NCBI GenBank assembly: GCA_036310005.1 | Contig: JAXJSP010000016.1 | Location: 1 to 40,718 of the forward strand | Source of the DNA: JAXJSP01 sp036310005 | Lineage (GTDB): Bacteria; Bacillota; Clostridia; Oscillospirales; Acutalibacteraceae | Direction of reading: 5' to 3' | DNA: 40,718 nucleotides | Program-made: the position numbers and the translations under genes | The notes under the pieces: model-generated | Databases searched by the model: none | What the model saw: only the letters and a program-made list of their open reading frames with translations | Told to the model about the DNA's origin: nothing | Shown: in pieces, positions 1 to 8,200 of the stretch | Layout: every line of letters starts with the position of its first letter | How positions within the stretch are numbered: the stretch's first letter is position 1

Positions 1-100
1 AAATTTGGGTCCGTTAATGTTGTTCAATTTTCAAGGTCCTTTTGCCCCCGCTCTTTTGGGGGAGCCTGATTATATTACCACATCTATCCCCTCTTGTCAA
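1..100 (-). promoter_or_regulatory. Probable rRNA operon promoter and boxB/boxA leader, reading out of the window
   Basis: Read on the minus strand, a -35 TTGACA (95-100) and a -10 TAATAT (72-77) are separated by 17 bp. Downstream lie a C-rich/G-rich hairpin (about 44-65) and then ACCTTGAAAATTGAACAA, which resembles the boxA antitermination element of Gram-positive rRNA leaders (TTGAAAA core preceded by a boxB-type hairpin). This arrangement is typical of the region just before 16S rRNA or in the spacer. The rRNA gene itself is outside the window, so the assignment rests on the leader motifs only. Confidence 0.5.
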
Positions 101-223
101 CTGATTTTTTTATTTTTTTTAAAAAAATTTTCGCTCAGGAAAAAATTTTTGAAAACAGGGTAATATTATATATATTATATAATGTAAGAGGCTCAAATAT
201 CACGGAAAGTATGTAAAATAGAT

Positions 224-252
224 TTGTAATACGCGCAAAACTGTGTTATAAT
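224..252 (+). promoter_or_regulatory. Sigma-A promoter of typA operon
   Basis: TTGTAA (224-229), a 17-bp spacer and a perfect TATAAT (247-252) lie 41 bp before the typA start. The T/A-rich DNA upstream (100-185) may act as an UP-like or curved element. A ribosome site AAGGA lies near 275. Confidence 0.65.
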
Positions 253-292
253 AAGCAATCAGTAAAATAAATGTAAGGAAGTTTCATATTTT

Positions 293-2110
293 ATGAAGAT
301 TGAGAATTTAAGAAACATAGCAATTATTGCGCATGTTGACCACGGTAAGACAACGCTTGTTGATAAGATGCTTAAATGTGCCGGCACATTCAGAGATAAT
401 CAGGCTGTTGCCGAAAGAGTAATGGACTCGGGTGATTTGGAAAGAGAAAGAGGAATTACAATTCTGTCTAAAAATACCTCATTAAATTACAACGGAGTTA
501 AAATAAACATAGTTGACACTCCGGGGCACGCTGATTTTGGCGGCGAGGTTGAGCGAATACTTAAGATGGTTGACTCGGTTTTGCTGCTTGTTGATGCGTT
601 TGAGGGGCCGATGGCGCAGACAAGATTTGTATTGAAAAAGGCATTGGCACAAGGCAAAAAGCCGATAGTTGTTATAAACAAGATTGACAGACCTATGGCA
701 AGGCCCGAAGAAGTCATTAATGATGTATTTGATTTATTCATTGAACTTGGTGCAAACGACGAACAGATAGATTTTCCGATTGTATATGCATCTGCAAGAG
801 ACGGTTATGCATCGCTTGATCCTACTGTACGAGAAGGTGATATGAAGCCTTTACTTGACACTATCATAGAAAAGGCACCCTGTCCGCAAGGCGACTTAGA
901 CGGTGCTATGCAACTTTTAATATCAAACATAGATTATGATGAATACACCGGCAGAATCGGTGTCGGCAGAGTTGAAAGAGGCAAAGTCAAAGTCGGCGAC
1001 AGCGGTGTACTTTGTCATCAGGACGGAACTACGACTAATGTAAGAATTTCAAAACTGTATCAATTTGAGGGCTTAAAAAGAGTCGAATGTGAGTCGGCGC
1101 AACTTGGTGACTTGATATGTGTTTCGGGAATTAACGATATTAACATCGGTGAGACTATCTGCAACCCAGAATGTATTGAGCCGCTACCTTTTATTAAAAT
1201 AGACGAGCCTACTTTATCTATGAATTTTATAGTAAACAATTCTCCTTTTGCGGGAAGAGAAGGAAAATTTGTTACATCAAGAAATCTGCGTGACAGACTG
1301 TTCAAAGAGGTAGAAACAAATATTTCTATGAAAGTTGAAGAAACCGATTCGGCTGATACATTTAAAGTATCGGGCAGAGGCGAGTTGCATTTATCTATAT
1401 TAATTGAGACAATGCGCAGACAGGGATATGAATTCCAGGTATCAAGGCCAAAAGTAATTTTCACAAAGGACAAAGACGGAAATTTACTTGAACCGATGGA
1501 GTTACTCATAGTAGAAGTACCCGAAAACTATGTCGGCAGTGTTGTTGAAAAACTCGGTGCACGCAAGGCTGAAATGGTAAACATGGGCACAAGGCAAGAC
1601 GGAATGACGCATATTGAGTTTCGTATCCCGTCAAGAGCGCTTATAGGATACCGTTCACAGTTTCTGACCGACACTAACGGTAACGGTGTAATGAATCATA
1701 TTTTTGACGGTTATGATTTATACAAGGGTGATATACAAGAGCGTTCAAGCGGTTCTATTATTGTCCACGAAACAGGGGTAACATCTTCATACGGACTTTT
1801 CAATACACAAGACAGGGGCAGATTATTTATCGGTCCGGGTGTTGAAGTGTACGAAGGAATGGTTGTCGGTGAAAACCCGAAGGGCGAGGACATAGTATGT
1901 AATGTATGCAAGAAAAAACACGTTACAAACATGCGCGCTGCAGGAAATGACGAGGCGCTGAAACTGACACCACCTTCTGCTATGTCGCTTGAGCAGTCGC
2001 TTGAATTTATTAAGGATGATGAAATAGTAGAAGTAACACCTGAAAACATCAGGCTTCGCAAAGTTATTTTATCCAAAGAATTAAGAATGAAAGCGGCAAG
2101 CAAAAAATAA
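293..2110 (+). CDS. typA: Ribosome-associated GTPase TypA/BipA
   Basis: Translational GTPase of the EF-G/LepA superfamily that binds the 70S ribosome and supports 50S assembly and growth under stress. At 605 aa it has the usual family length. The G domain shows G1 AHVDHGKTT (residues 13-21), G2 RGIT (53-56), G3 DTPGH (75-79) and G4 NKID (129-132). The TypA-specific C-terminal half follows, with the GRGELHLS and RIPSRALIGYR segments. The ATG is preceded by AAGGA at a slightly long spacing and by a good promoter. It is the first gene of a tight cluster: its TAA overlaps the ATG of the exonuclease gene by one base. Identification is secure. Confidence 0.97.
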   Translation: MKIENLRNIAIIAHVDHGKTTLVDKMLKCAGTFRDNQAVAERVMDSGDLERERGITILSKNTSLNYNGVKINIVDTPGHADFGGEVERILKMVDSVLLLVDAFEGPMAQTRFVLKKALAQGKKPIVVINKIDRPMARPEEVINDVFDLFIELGANDEQIDFPIVYASARDGYASLDPTVREGDMKPLLDTIIEKAPCPQGDLDGAMQLLISNIDYDEYTGRIGVGRVERGKVKVGDSGVLCHQDGTTTNVRISKLYQFEGLKRVECESAQLGDLICVSGINDINIGETICNPECIEPLPFIKIDEPTLSMNFIVNNSPFAGREGKFVTSRNLRDRLFKEVETNISMKVEETDSADTFKVSGRGELHLSILIETMRRQGYEFQVSRPKVIFTKDKDGNLLEPMELLIVEVPENYVGSVVEKLGARKAEMVNMGTRQDGMTHIEFRIPSRALIGYRSQFLTDTNGNGVMNHIFDGYDLYKGDIQERSSGSIIVHETGVTSSYGLFNTQDRGRLFIGPGVEVYEGMVVGENPKGEDIVCNVCKKKHVTNMRAAGNDEALKLTPPSAMSLEQSLEFIKDDEIVEVTPENIRLRKVILSKELRMKAASKK

Positions 2111-2982
2111 TGAATATAATTATACTTGACCTTGAATGGAACTCGGCATACTGTAAAAAAACGGGAGGATTTTTAAATGAAATTCTCGAGTTCGGTGCAG
2201 TAAAATTAGACGAAAACCTAAACGAGGTTGACCGTTTTCAATGTTTTGTGCGTTCTTCTCTTACAAAAACGCTCAGAAGTTCAACAAAGCAACTGACTAA
2301 TATTACAAACGACCAGATGAGAAGCGGTATTTCGCTTAAAGAGGTTTTTGAAAAATTTACCGAATTTGCGGGTGAAAACTTAATGTTCACCTGGTCAGAT
2401 ACCGACATACATGTACTTATTGATAATGCAAAAGTATTACTTAATCTGAAAAGGGTACCTTTTTTGTACAAATACGCTGACATACAAAAATATATTATGC
2501 ACAAAACAGGTGTGACAGGAAATCAGATTTCGCTGTCATCCTGTGCGCAAAGCGCAGGAATTGATATTGAGCATTTTACAGCACACAGGGCGCTCGGTGA
2601 CAGTTTATGCACTGCGGAAATTTTACGGAAATACAAAATTGATGATGATATTAAAGGTTTCATTGTTGATGCAACAATGCCTGATTATTATGACAGATTT
2701 TCTTTTAAATCTTATCCTATCTCTGATATTAACAGTCCGTTAATTGACAAAAAAGAGTTATATGCATTATGTCCGTATTGCAATCAAAAAGGCACAAGAA
2801 AGTCAAAATGGAAATACAAAAACCGTAATTTCAGCGCTACTTTTGTTTGTAAAGAATGCAAAAAGAAATTTACGGGCAAAGTAAGATTTAAAAAACTTTT
2901 TGATTCAATAGACATAAATCATCATTCGGTGGCTTACACAGTTAAGGTTAAGGAGGACAAAAATGAAGAAAATAATCAATGA
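2110..2982 (+). CDS. DEDDh 3'-5' exonuclease with C-terminal zinc ribbon
   Basis: RNase T/DnaQ-like exonuclease, 290 aa. The DEDDh active site is visible: D7 and E9 in the N-terminal LDLEW, an aspartate in the TDIHVLIDNA segment, and H-x4-D in HRALGDSL. These coordinate two Mg2+ ions for removal of 3' nucleotides from DNA or RNA. After the nuclease domain (about 1-180), a zinc-ribbon-like tail carries CPYC near residue 217 and CKEC near 246, so it may recognise a nucleic acid or ribosome-bound substrate. The start overlaps the typA stop by one base and its 3' end overlaps mscL by 20 bp, so the three genes are probably cotranscribed and translationally coupled. The exact substrate cannot be told from sequence. 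Confidence 0.82.
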   Translation: MNIIILDLEWNSAYCKKTGGFLNEILEFGAVKLDENLNEVDRFQCFVRSSLTKTLRSSTKQLTNITNDQMRSGISLKEVFEKFTEFAGENLMFTWSDTDIHVLIDNAKVLLNLKRVPFLYKYADIQKYIMHKTGVTGNQISLSSCAQSAGIDIEHFTAHRALGDSLCTAEILRKYKIDDDIKGFIVDATMPDYYDRFSFKSYPISDINSPLIDKKELYALCPYCNQKGTRKSKWKYKNRNFSATFVCKECKKKFTGKVRFKKLFDSIDINHHSVAYTVKVKEDKNEENNQ

Positions 2983-3418
2983 ATTTAAGGAATTCATAGC
3001 AAGGGGTAATGTTCTCGACCTTGCAGTAGGTGTTATGATAGGTGCGGCGTTTCAGTCAATCATAAATTCCGTAGTAAACGACCTTATCTCTCCTATCATC
3101 GGTGCTATTATGGGAAGTATGGACTTTAGCAAATACACGATTGTATTAAGAAGCGCAGTATCGGACGATGCTGGTAATATAATAAAAGAGGCTGTTACAT
3201 TAAATTACGGTAATTTTATTACTACGATTATCAATTTCTTAATTGTGGCAATTTGCATTTTTACTATTGTTAAAATATTTAATGCTATCCATAAAAAGAC
3301 AAACAAAAAAGAAGATGTTGAGCAACCTGTTACTACAAAAATTTGTCCTTACTGCAAAAGCGAGATTGATATTTCTGCCACTCGCTGTGCTCATTGTACG
3401 AGCAATCTTGAACAATAA
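2963..3418 (+). CDS. mscL: Large-conductance mechanosensitive channel MscL with C-terminal zinc ribbon
   Basis: Pentameric membrane channel that opens under membrane tension to release solutes on hypo-osmotic shock. The N-terminal amphipathic helix and the glycine/alanine-rich TM1 (EFIARGNVLDLAVGVMIGAA) are classical, and TM2 lies near residues 75-105. At 151 aa it is a little long because the cytoplasmic end carries CPYC (128-131) and CAHC (142-145), a compact zinc ribbon in place of the usual charged helix bundle. The start is set by a strong AAGGAGG 8 bp upstream, inside the end of the exonuclease gene. A hairpin terminator follows directly. Confidence 0.93.
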   Translation: MKKIINEFKEFIARGNVLDLAVGVMIGAAFQSIINSVVNDLISPIIGAIMGSMDFSKYTIVLRSAVSDDAGNIIKEAVTLNYGNFITTIINFLIVAICIFTIVKIFNAIHKKTNKKEDVEQPVTTKICPYCKSEIDISATRCAHCTSNLEQ

Positions 3419-3419
3419 A

Positions 3420-3459
3420 AAACGGGCTTTAAAAACCTAATCGTTTTTAAAGCCCGTTT
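3420..3459. terminator. Bidirectional terminator between mscL and the dehydrogenase gene
   Basis: A 17-bp inverted repeat with arms AAACGGGCTTTAAAAAC and its complement, and a short loop, serves the converging transcripts from both sides. The stop codon of the minus-strand dehydrogenase lies inside it. Confidence 0.9.
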
Positions 3460-4400
3460 ACTGTATTTACAGGGGTATTATTCAAATAGTGTTCAATGTT
3501 TTCCGCTACAATATTTACAAGTCTTTGTCTTGTCTGCAACGCTGCCCAGGCGATATGAGGTGTGATAAAGCAGTTTTTCGCATTTAAAAGCGGACAGTCT
3601 TCGCTTACGGGTTCCGTGCGCAGAACATCAACTCCTGCACCGAGTAAATACTCGTCATTGAGCGCTTGCATCAAGTCTTCTTCAACGACTATTTTGCCTC
3701 TTACGGTGTTAATAAATATCGAGCCTTTTTTCATTTTTGAAATTGTATTTTTATTGATAAGATTTTCGGAGTCCTTATTCAAAGTACAATGCATTGTTAC
3801 AATATCGCTGTTTTCAAACAATTCATCCAAACCTACCTGATTTACGCTTTCATCTTCAATCTTACTGCGGTTATTCACAAGCACATTCATATTAAACGCT
3901 TTTGCGATTTGCGCTACTCTTTTACCTATTGCACCGTAACCGATAATGCCGATAGTTTTGCCGCTTAACTCATAAATAGGAATCGGAAAATATGAAAAAG
4001 TGCGGCTTTTTGCCCAATCGCCTTGCTTTACAATATTATTATATTCGCCGACTTTATTGACAATTGCCAGAATCAAAGCAAAAGTATGCTGTGCGACCGC
4101 GTCGGTTGAGTAGCCCGGCACATTACACACGGTAATTGCGTGTTTTGTGCAATAGTCGACATCAACATTATTATAGCCTGTTGCAAAAAGGCCTATATAT
4201 TTAAGATTTTTTGCCTTTGAGAGTTCATTTTCAAACAGTCTTGTTTTATTACAAAGCACGATATCTGCATCTTTGATTCTGTCTGTAATTTCGTTTTCGT
4301 CTGTCAGCGGATACATTGTCACTTTTCCGAACTTTTCAAAAATTTTCAAGTCAAGTCCTTCGCTTACTACGGTATCTGCATCGGTGATGACTATATTCAT
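3447..4400 (-). CDS. D-2-hydroxyacid dehydrogenase (glycerate/hydroxypyruvate reductase-like)
   Basis: NAD(P)-dependent dehydrogenase of the D-isomer-specific 2-hydroxyacid family, reducing a 2-oxoacid such as hydroxypyruvate, glyoxylate or pyruvate to the D-hydroxyacid. The Rossmann motif GIIGYGAIGKRVA is mid-protein, and the catalytic Arg (NTVRGKIV), Glu (LRTEPV) and His (ITPHIAWA) are present. The start chosen is the ATG at 4400, giving 317 aa, because GGAGGG lies 7-12 bp upstream; the open frame extends 15 codons further without a ribosome site. It has its own promoter (TTGCAT/TATAAA, 17-bp spacer). Substrate is not determined; overall form favours the glycerate dehydrogenase group. Confidence 0.85.
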   Translation of the reverse strand: MNIVITDADTVVSEGLDLKIFEKFGKVTMYPLTDENEITDRIKDADIVLCNKTRLFENELSKAKNLKYIGLFATGYNNVDVDYCTKHAITVCNVPGYSTDAVAQHTFALILAIVNKVGEYNNIVKQGDWAKSRTFSYFPIPIYELSGKTIGIIGYGAIGKRVAQIAKAFNMNVLVNNRSKIEDESVNQVGLDELFENSDIVTMHCTLNKDSENLINKNTISKMKKGSIFINTVRGKIVVEEDLMQALNDEYLLGAGVDVLRTEPVSEDCPLLNAKNCFITPHIAWAALQTRQRLVNIVAENIEHYLNNTPVNTVNGL

Positions 4401-4424
4401 AAATATCCCTCCTGTTATATAAGG

Positions 4425-4453
4425 TTTATAACACAAAAGCAACATATATGCAA
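4425..4453 (-). promoter_or_regulatory. Promoter of the D-2-hydroxyacid dehydrogenase gene
   Basis: On the minus strand TTGCAT (4448-4453), a 17-bp spacer and TATAAA (4425-4430). A direct repeat GCAAC-ATATAT-GCAAC overlaps the -35, a possible regulator site. Confidence 0.5.
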
Positions 4454-4462
4454 CCTATCCGC

Positions 4463-4491
4463 TTGACATTTAATTTAAATTTTTCTATAAT
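4463..4491 (+). promoter_or_regulatory. Promoter of the heterodimeric ABC exporter operon
   Basis: Perfect consensus TTGACA (4463-4468), 17-bp spacer, TATAAT (4486-4491), 41 bp before the ATG. It suggests strong basal expression unless repressed. Confidence 0.8.
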
Positions 4492-4531
4492 TATTTAAGG
4501 TAAATACACAAAAAAGGAGATAAAAACAGCA

Positions 4532-6280
4532 ATGATAAAACAGTTGGCAAAAAGCATCAGAGAGTACAAGTTGCCTACTATTCTGACGCTGGTTTTTATT
4601 GTTGGAGAAGCAGTAATAGAGGCTTTTATTCCTTTTATTACTGCTGAACTTGTAAACAAAATTAAAAACAATGTTGATATCAGTGAAGTTTTAATTACCG
4701 GTTTAATACTTGTTATAATGGCATTTATTTCATTGTCATTCGGCGGTATGGCAGGCTTTACCTGTTCTAAGGCTTCAGCCGGCTTTGCTAAAAATTTAAG
4801 GCACGATGTTTTCAGAAAAATTCAGTCATATACATTTGAAAACATTGATAAGTTTTCGTCGTCTTCTCTTGTTACAAGAATGACTACCGATATTACCAAT
4901 GTTCAGATGTCTTACATGATGATTATCCGTACTGCAATTCGCAGTCCGCTTATGATAATTTTTTCGATTATTATGGCTTACATTATGGGTGGCGCTCTTG
5001 CTACTTCTTTTGTAGTTATACTGCCTGTATTAGCATTAGGTCTTTTATATATCGGTAAAAAGTCTATGCCTGCGTTCAGGCGCGTATTTAAAAAATACGA
5101 TAAACTAAATGAGTCTATCGAAGAAAATGTTATGGGTATGCGAGTTGTAAAAGGCTTTTCAAGAGAAAATTATGAAAAGCAAAAATTCAACGAAGCCTCA
5201 GAGGACATAAGAAAAGACTTTACAAAAGCAGAAAGAATTGTTGCACTTAACGGGCCTTTAATGCAGGTATGTGTTTATTTTAATATGATATTTGTATTGA
5301 TTGTAGGCTCTAAAATGGCTATCACAAGCGGCGGCACCTTAATAGATGTCGGACAGATTTCCGCTATGCTCACATACGGAATTCAACTTATGATGTCACT
5401 TATGATGCTTGCAATGATTTATGTTATTCTTACGATGTCTGCAGAGTCATTTAAAAGAATTTGCGAAGTATTAAACGAGCAACCGACATTACACAACCCG
5501 GACAGTCCGATTTATGAGATAAAAGACGGTAGTATTTCTTTTGAAAATGTTAGTTTTAAATATTCAAAAGATGCGCAAAATTATGCATTAAGTAATATTT
5601 CGCTTGAAATTAAATCGGGAATGACTGTCGGAATTATAGGCGGTACGGGTTCAAGCAAAACAACGCTTGTTCAACTTATCGCGCGCCTTTATGATGTAAC
5701 TGACGGTGCTGTAAAAGTCGGCGGTGTTGATGTCAGAGAGTATGATTTAAACGCGCTTCGCAACTCGGTTGCGATGGTGTTACAAAAAAATCTTCTGTTT
5801 TCAGGTACCATCAATGATAATCTTCGCTGGGGCAACAAAAACGCGACCGATGAAGAAATAGTCAATGCCTGCAAATTAGCGCAGGCCGATGATTTTATTC
5901 AAACATTCCCTGACAAATACTTAACCAAAATTGAACAGGGCGGCACTAATGTATCGGGCGGACAAAAACAGCGCTTATGTATTGCAAGGGCATTACTTAA
6001 AAACCCGAAAATACTGATACTTGATGACTCTACGAGTGCGGTTGACACAAAAACCGATGCGCTTATAAGAGAGGGATTCAAGACATATATTCCCGATACT
6101 ACAAAAATCATTATCGCTCAAAGAATCGCTTCGGTTGAAAATGCCGATATGATAATAGTGCTTGACAGCGGTACTGTTGCTGATATGGGAACTCACGGTG
6201 AACTTATTAATTCCTGTAAAATTTACAAGGAAATTTATCAGCAACAAACAGGCGGAGGTGTTAAGAATGAAAAACAATAA
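4532..6280 (+). CDS. ABC exporter half-transporter, degenerate-site subunit (subunit A)
   Basis: Type IV (MDR-like) ABC half-exporter, 582 aa: six membrane helices in residues 1-310, then a nucleotide-binding domain. Walker A reads GGTGSSKTT (near 370) and the signature is canonical VSGGQ (near 473). The Walker B is followed by Asp rather than the catalytic Glu (ILDDSTSAVD), and the H-loop His is replaced by Gln (IIAQRIAS). These changes mark the partner that carries the non-hydrolysing site in heterodimeric exporters such as TM287/288, BmrCD and LmrCD. The next gene overlaps its 3' end and carries the complementary features. Likely substrate is a drug, lipid or peptide, unresolved. Confidence 0.92.
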   Translation: MIKQLAKSIREYKLPTILTLVFIVGEAVIEAFIPFITAELVNKIKNNVDISEVLITGLILVIMAFISLSFGGMAGFTCSKASAGFAKNLRHDVFRKIQSYTFENIDKFSSSSLVTRMTTDITNVQMSYMMIIRTAIRSPLMIIFSIIMAYIMGGALATSFVVILPVLALGLLYIGKKSMPAFRRVFKKYDKLNESIEENVMGMRVVKGFSRENYEKQKFNEASEDIRKDFTKAERIVALNGPLMQVCVYFNMIFVLIVGSKMAITSGGTLIDVGQISAMLTYGIQLMMSLMMLAMIYVILTMSAESFKRICEVLNEQPTLHNPDSPIYEIKDGSISFENVSFKYSKDAQNYALSNISLEIKSGMTVGIIGGTGSSKTTLVQLIARLYDVTDGAVKVGGVDVREYDLNALRNSVAMVLQKNLLFSGTINDNLRWGNKNATDEEIVNACKLAQADDFIQTFPDKYLTKIEQGGTNVSGGQKQRLCIARALLKNPKILILDDSTSAVDTKTDALIREGFKTYIPDTTKIIIAQRIASVENADMIIVLDSGTVADMGTHGELINSCKIYKEIYQQQTGGGVKNEKQ

Positions 6281-8165
6281 AGCACCTGAAAGTCACGGTG
6301 GAATTTTAAGAGTAATCAAACTGCTGTTTTCTTTCTACCCCGTACTTGCGCCTTTGACCTGTGTATGTATAATTTTCTCGGCGGCAACCTCTGCGATACC
6401 TGCGATATTTATACAAAATGTAATTGCGGTTATTGAAAAGTGGTCCGATACTAAAGATTGGGCGGCGGCGAGCGAGGAAATTTTACCTAAAATTCTCTTG
6501 CTCGGAGTACTTTATGTAATAAGCATAATTGCGGTTGTTGTATATAATCAACTTATGGCATATATGACTCAAGGATTTTTATGCAAACTAAGATGCACGA
6601 TGTTTGACAATATGCAAGTATTACCTATCAGGTATTTTGATACAAACAAACACGGTGACATTATGAGTCATTACACTAACGACATTGACACATTAAGAGA
6701 ACTTGTATCAAGAGCGTTGCCTACACTTTTGCAAGCGACTGCTATTGTACTTGTAGTGCTTGTAATAATGCTTTATTACAGTATCTGGATGACATTAATT
6801 GTATTATTCGGTGTTGTAATAATGCTGTTAGTATCCAAAAAAATCGGCGGCGGTTCTGCAAAATACTTTGTTAGACAGCAACAATCAATCGGAAAGTCGG
6901 AAGGCTTTATTCAAGAATATATGAACGGGCAAAAGGTTGTTAAAGTATTTTGCCATGAAGAAGAAAGCGACAAAGATTTTGATGAAATAAACGAGCAACT
7001 TTTCAATGACAGTTACAAAGCACACGCTTATGCCAATATATTAGGTCCTATTATAATGAATATAGGCAACATATTATATGTATTAATTACTATTGCCGGA
7101 GGACTGTTCTTGCTCACCGGTGCTAAGAATTTAAGTTTTTCGGGACTTGCATTCAGCATAAGCATAATTGTACCTTTCTTAAATATGACAAAGCAGTTTA
7201 CGGGAAACATCAACCAGTTATCGCAGCAAATCAACGCGATTGTTATGGCAATAGCGGGAGCGGAGAGAATTTTTACTCTTATGGATCAGACTCCCGAAGA
7301 TGATGACGGTTATGTAACCTTAGTTAATGCTGAAATTTCAGATAACGGTACTATCAAAGAAAGTGTTAAACGCACGGGACATTGGGCGTGGAAGCATCCG
7401 CATCAGGACGGTACTGTCACCTATACTCCCCTGAAGGGTGATGTTACAATAAACGATGTTGACTTCGGTTATACCAAAAACAAGGTTGTACTTCACGATA
7501 TCAATATATATGCAAAGCCGGGACAAAAAGTTGCTTTTGTCGGTGCAACCGGTGCGGGCAAGACTACTATTACAAACCTTATAAACAGATTTTATGATAT
7601 TGCAGACGGTAAAATTCGTTATGACGGTATTAACATTAATAAAATTAAGAAATCAGATTTAAGGCGTTCGCTCGGCATTGTATTACAGGACACGAATCTG
7701 TTTACAGGCAGTGTTATGGACAACATCAAGTACGGACGACTTGATGCTACCGATGAAGAATGTATTAACGCGGCTAAACTTGCGGGAGCCGATGATTTTA
7801 TCCGTCGTTTGCCTAAGGGTTATAACACCTTGCTTACAAACAACGGTGCTAATCTTTCGCAAGGGCAAAAGCAACTTATTGCTATTGCAAGGGCTGCGGT
7901 TGCAGATCCGCCCGTAATGATACTTGACGAGGCTACATCAAGCATTGACACAAGAACTGAGGCGATTGTTCAGCAAGGAATGGATAAATTGATGAAAGGC
8001 AGAACCGTATTTGTTATTGCGCACAGGCTTTCTACAATTATGAATTCCGATGTTATTATGGTATTGGATAAGGGCAGAATTATTGAGCGCGGTACACACG
8101 AGGACTTAATAAAACAAAAAGGCACTTATTATCAGTTATATACCGGAGCGTTTGAACTCGAATAA
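6267..8165 (+). CDS. ABC exporter half-transporter, catalytic subunit (subunit B)
   Basis: Partner of the preceding gene, 632 aa. Six membrane helices are followed by a linker containing an extra Trp/His-rich stretch (about residues 365-400) and then the ATPase domain. Walker A is intact (GATGAGKTT, near 425), Walker B keeps the catalytic Glu (ILDEATSSID) and the H-loop His is present (IAHRLS). Its signature, however, is LSQGQ instead of LSGGQ. Together with the altered Walker B/H-loop of subunit A this gives one active and one degenerate ATP site. The ATG at 6267 is chosen because GGAGGTG lies 7 bp upstream; it overlaps subunit A by 14 bp, a translational-coupling arrangement. A strong terminator follows. 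Confidence 0.93.
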   Translation: MKNNKAPESHGGILRVIKLLFSFYPVLAPLTCVCIIFSAATSAIPAIFIQNVIAVIEKWSDTKDWAAASEEILPKILLLGVLYVISIIAVVVYNQLMAYMTQGFLCKLRCTMFDNMQVLPIRYFDTNKHGDIMSHYTNDIDTLRELVSRALPTLLQATAIVLVVLVIMLYYSIWMTLIVLFGVVIMLLVSKKIGGGSAKYFVRQQQSIGKSEGFIQEYMNGQKVVKVFCHEEESDKDFDEINEQLFNDSYKAHAYANILGPIIMNIGNILYVLITIAGGLFLLTGAKNLSFSGLAFSISIIVPFLNMTKQFTGNINQLSQQINAIVMAIAGAERIFTLMDQTPEDDDGYVTLVNAEISDNGTIKESVKRTGHWAWKHPHQDGTVTYTPLKGDVTINDVDFGYTKNKVVLHDINIYAKPGQKVAFVGATGAGKTTITNLINRFYDIADGKIRYDGININKIKKSDLRRSLGIVLQDTNLFTGSVMDNIKYGRLDATDEECINAAKLAGADDFIRRLPKGYNTLLTNNGANLSQGQKQLIAIARAAVADPPVMILDEATSSIDTRTEAIVQQGMDKLMKGRTVFVIAHRLSTIMNSDVIMVLDKGRIIERGTHEDLIKQKGTYYQLYTGAFELE

Positions 8166-8198
8166 AAAAACAGGTATGCTATTGCATACCTGTTTTTT
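8165..8198. terminator. Bidirectional terminator after ABC exporter
   Basis: Perfect 15-bp stem (AAAAAACAGGTATGC and complement) with a TATT loop and flanking A and T tracts, placed between converging genes. Confidence 0.9.
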
Positions 8199-8200
8199 AT

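Noticed and set aside
1060..1509. Long minus-strand frames opposite typA and other genes (also 13353-13811, 25783-26337)
   Set aside because: They lie wholly antisense to strongly conserved genes, have no ribosome sites and have compositions expected of shadow frames.
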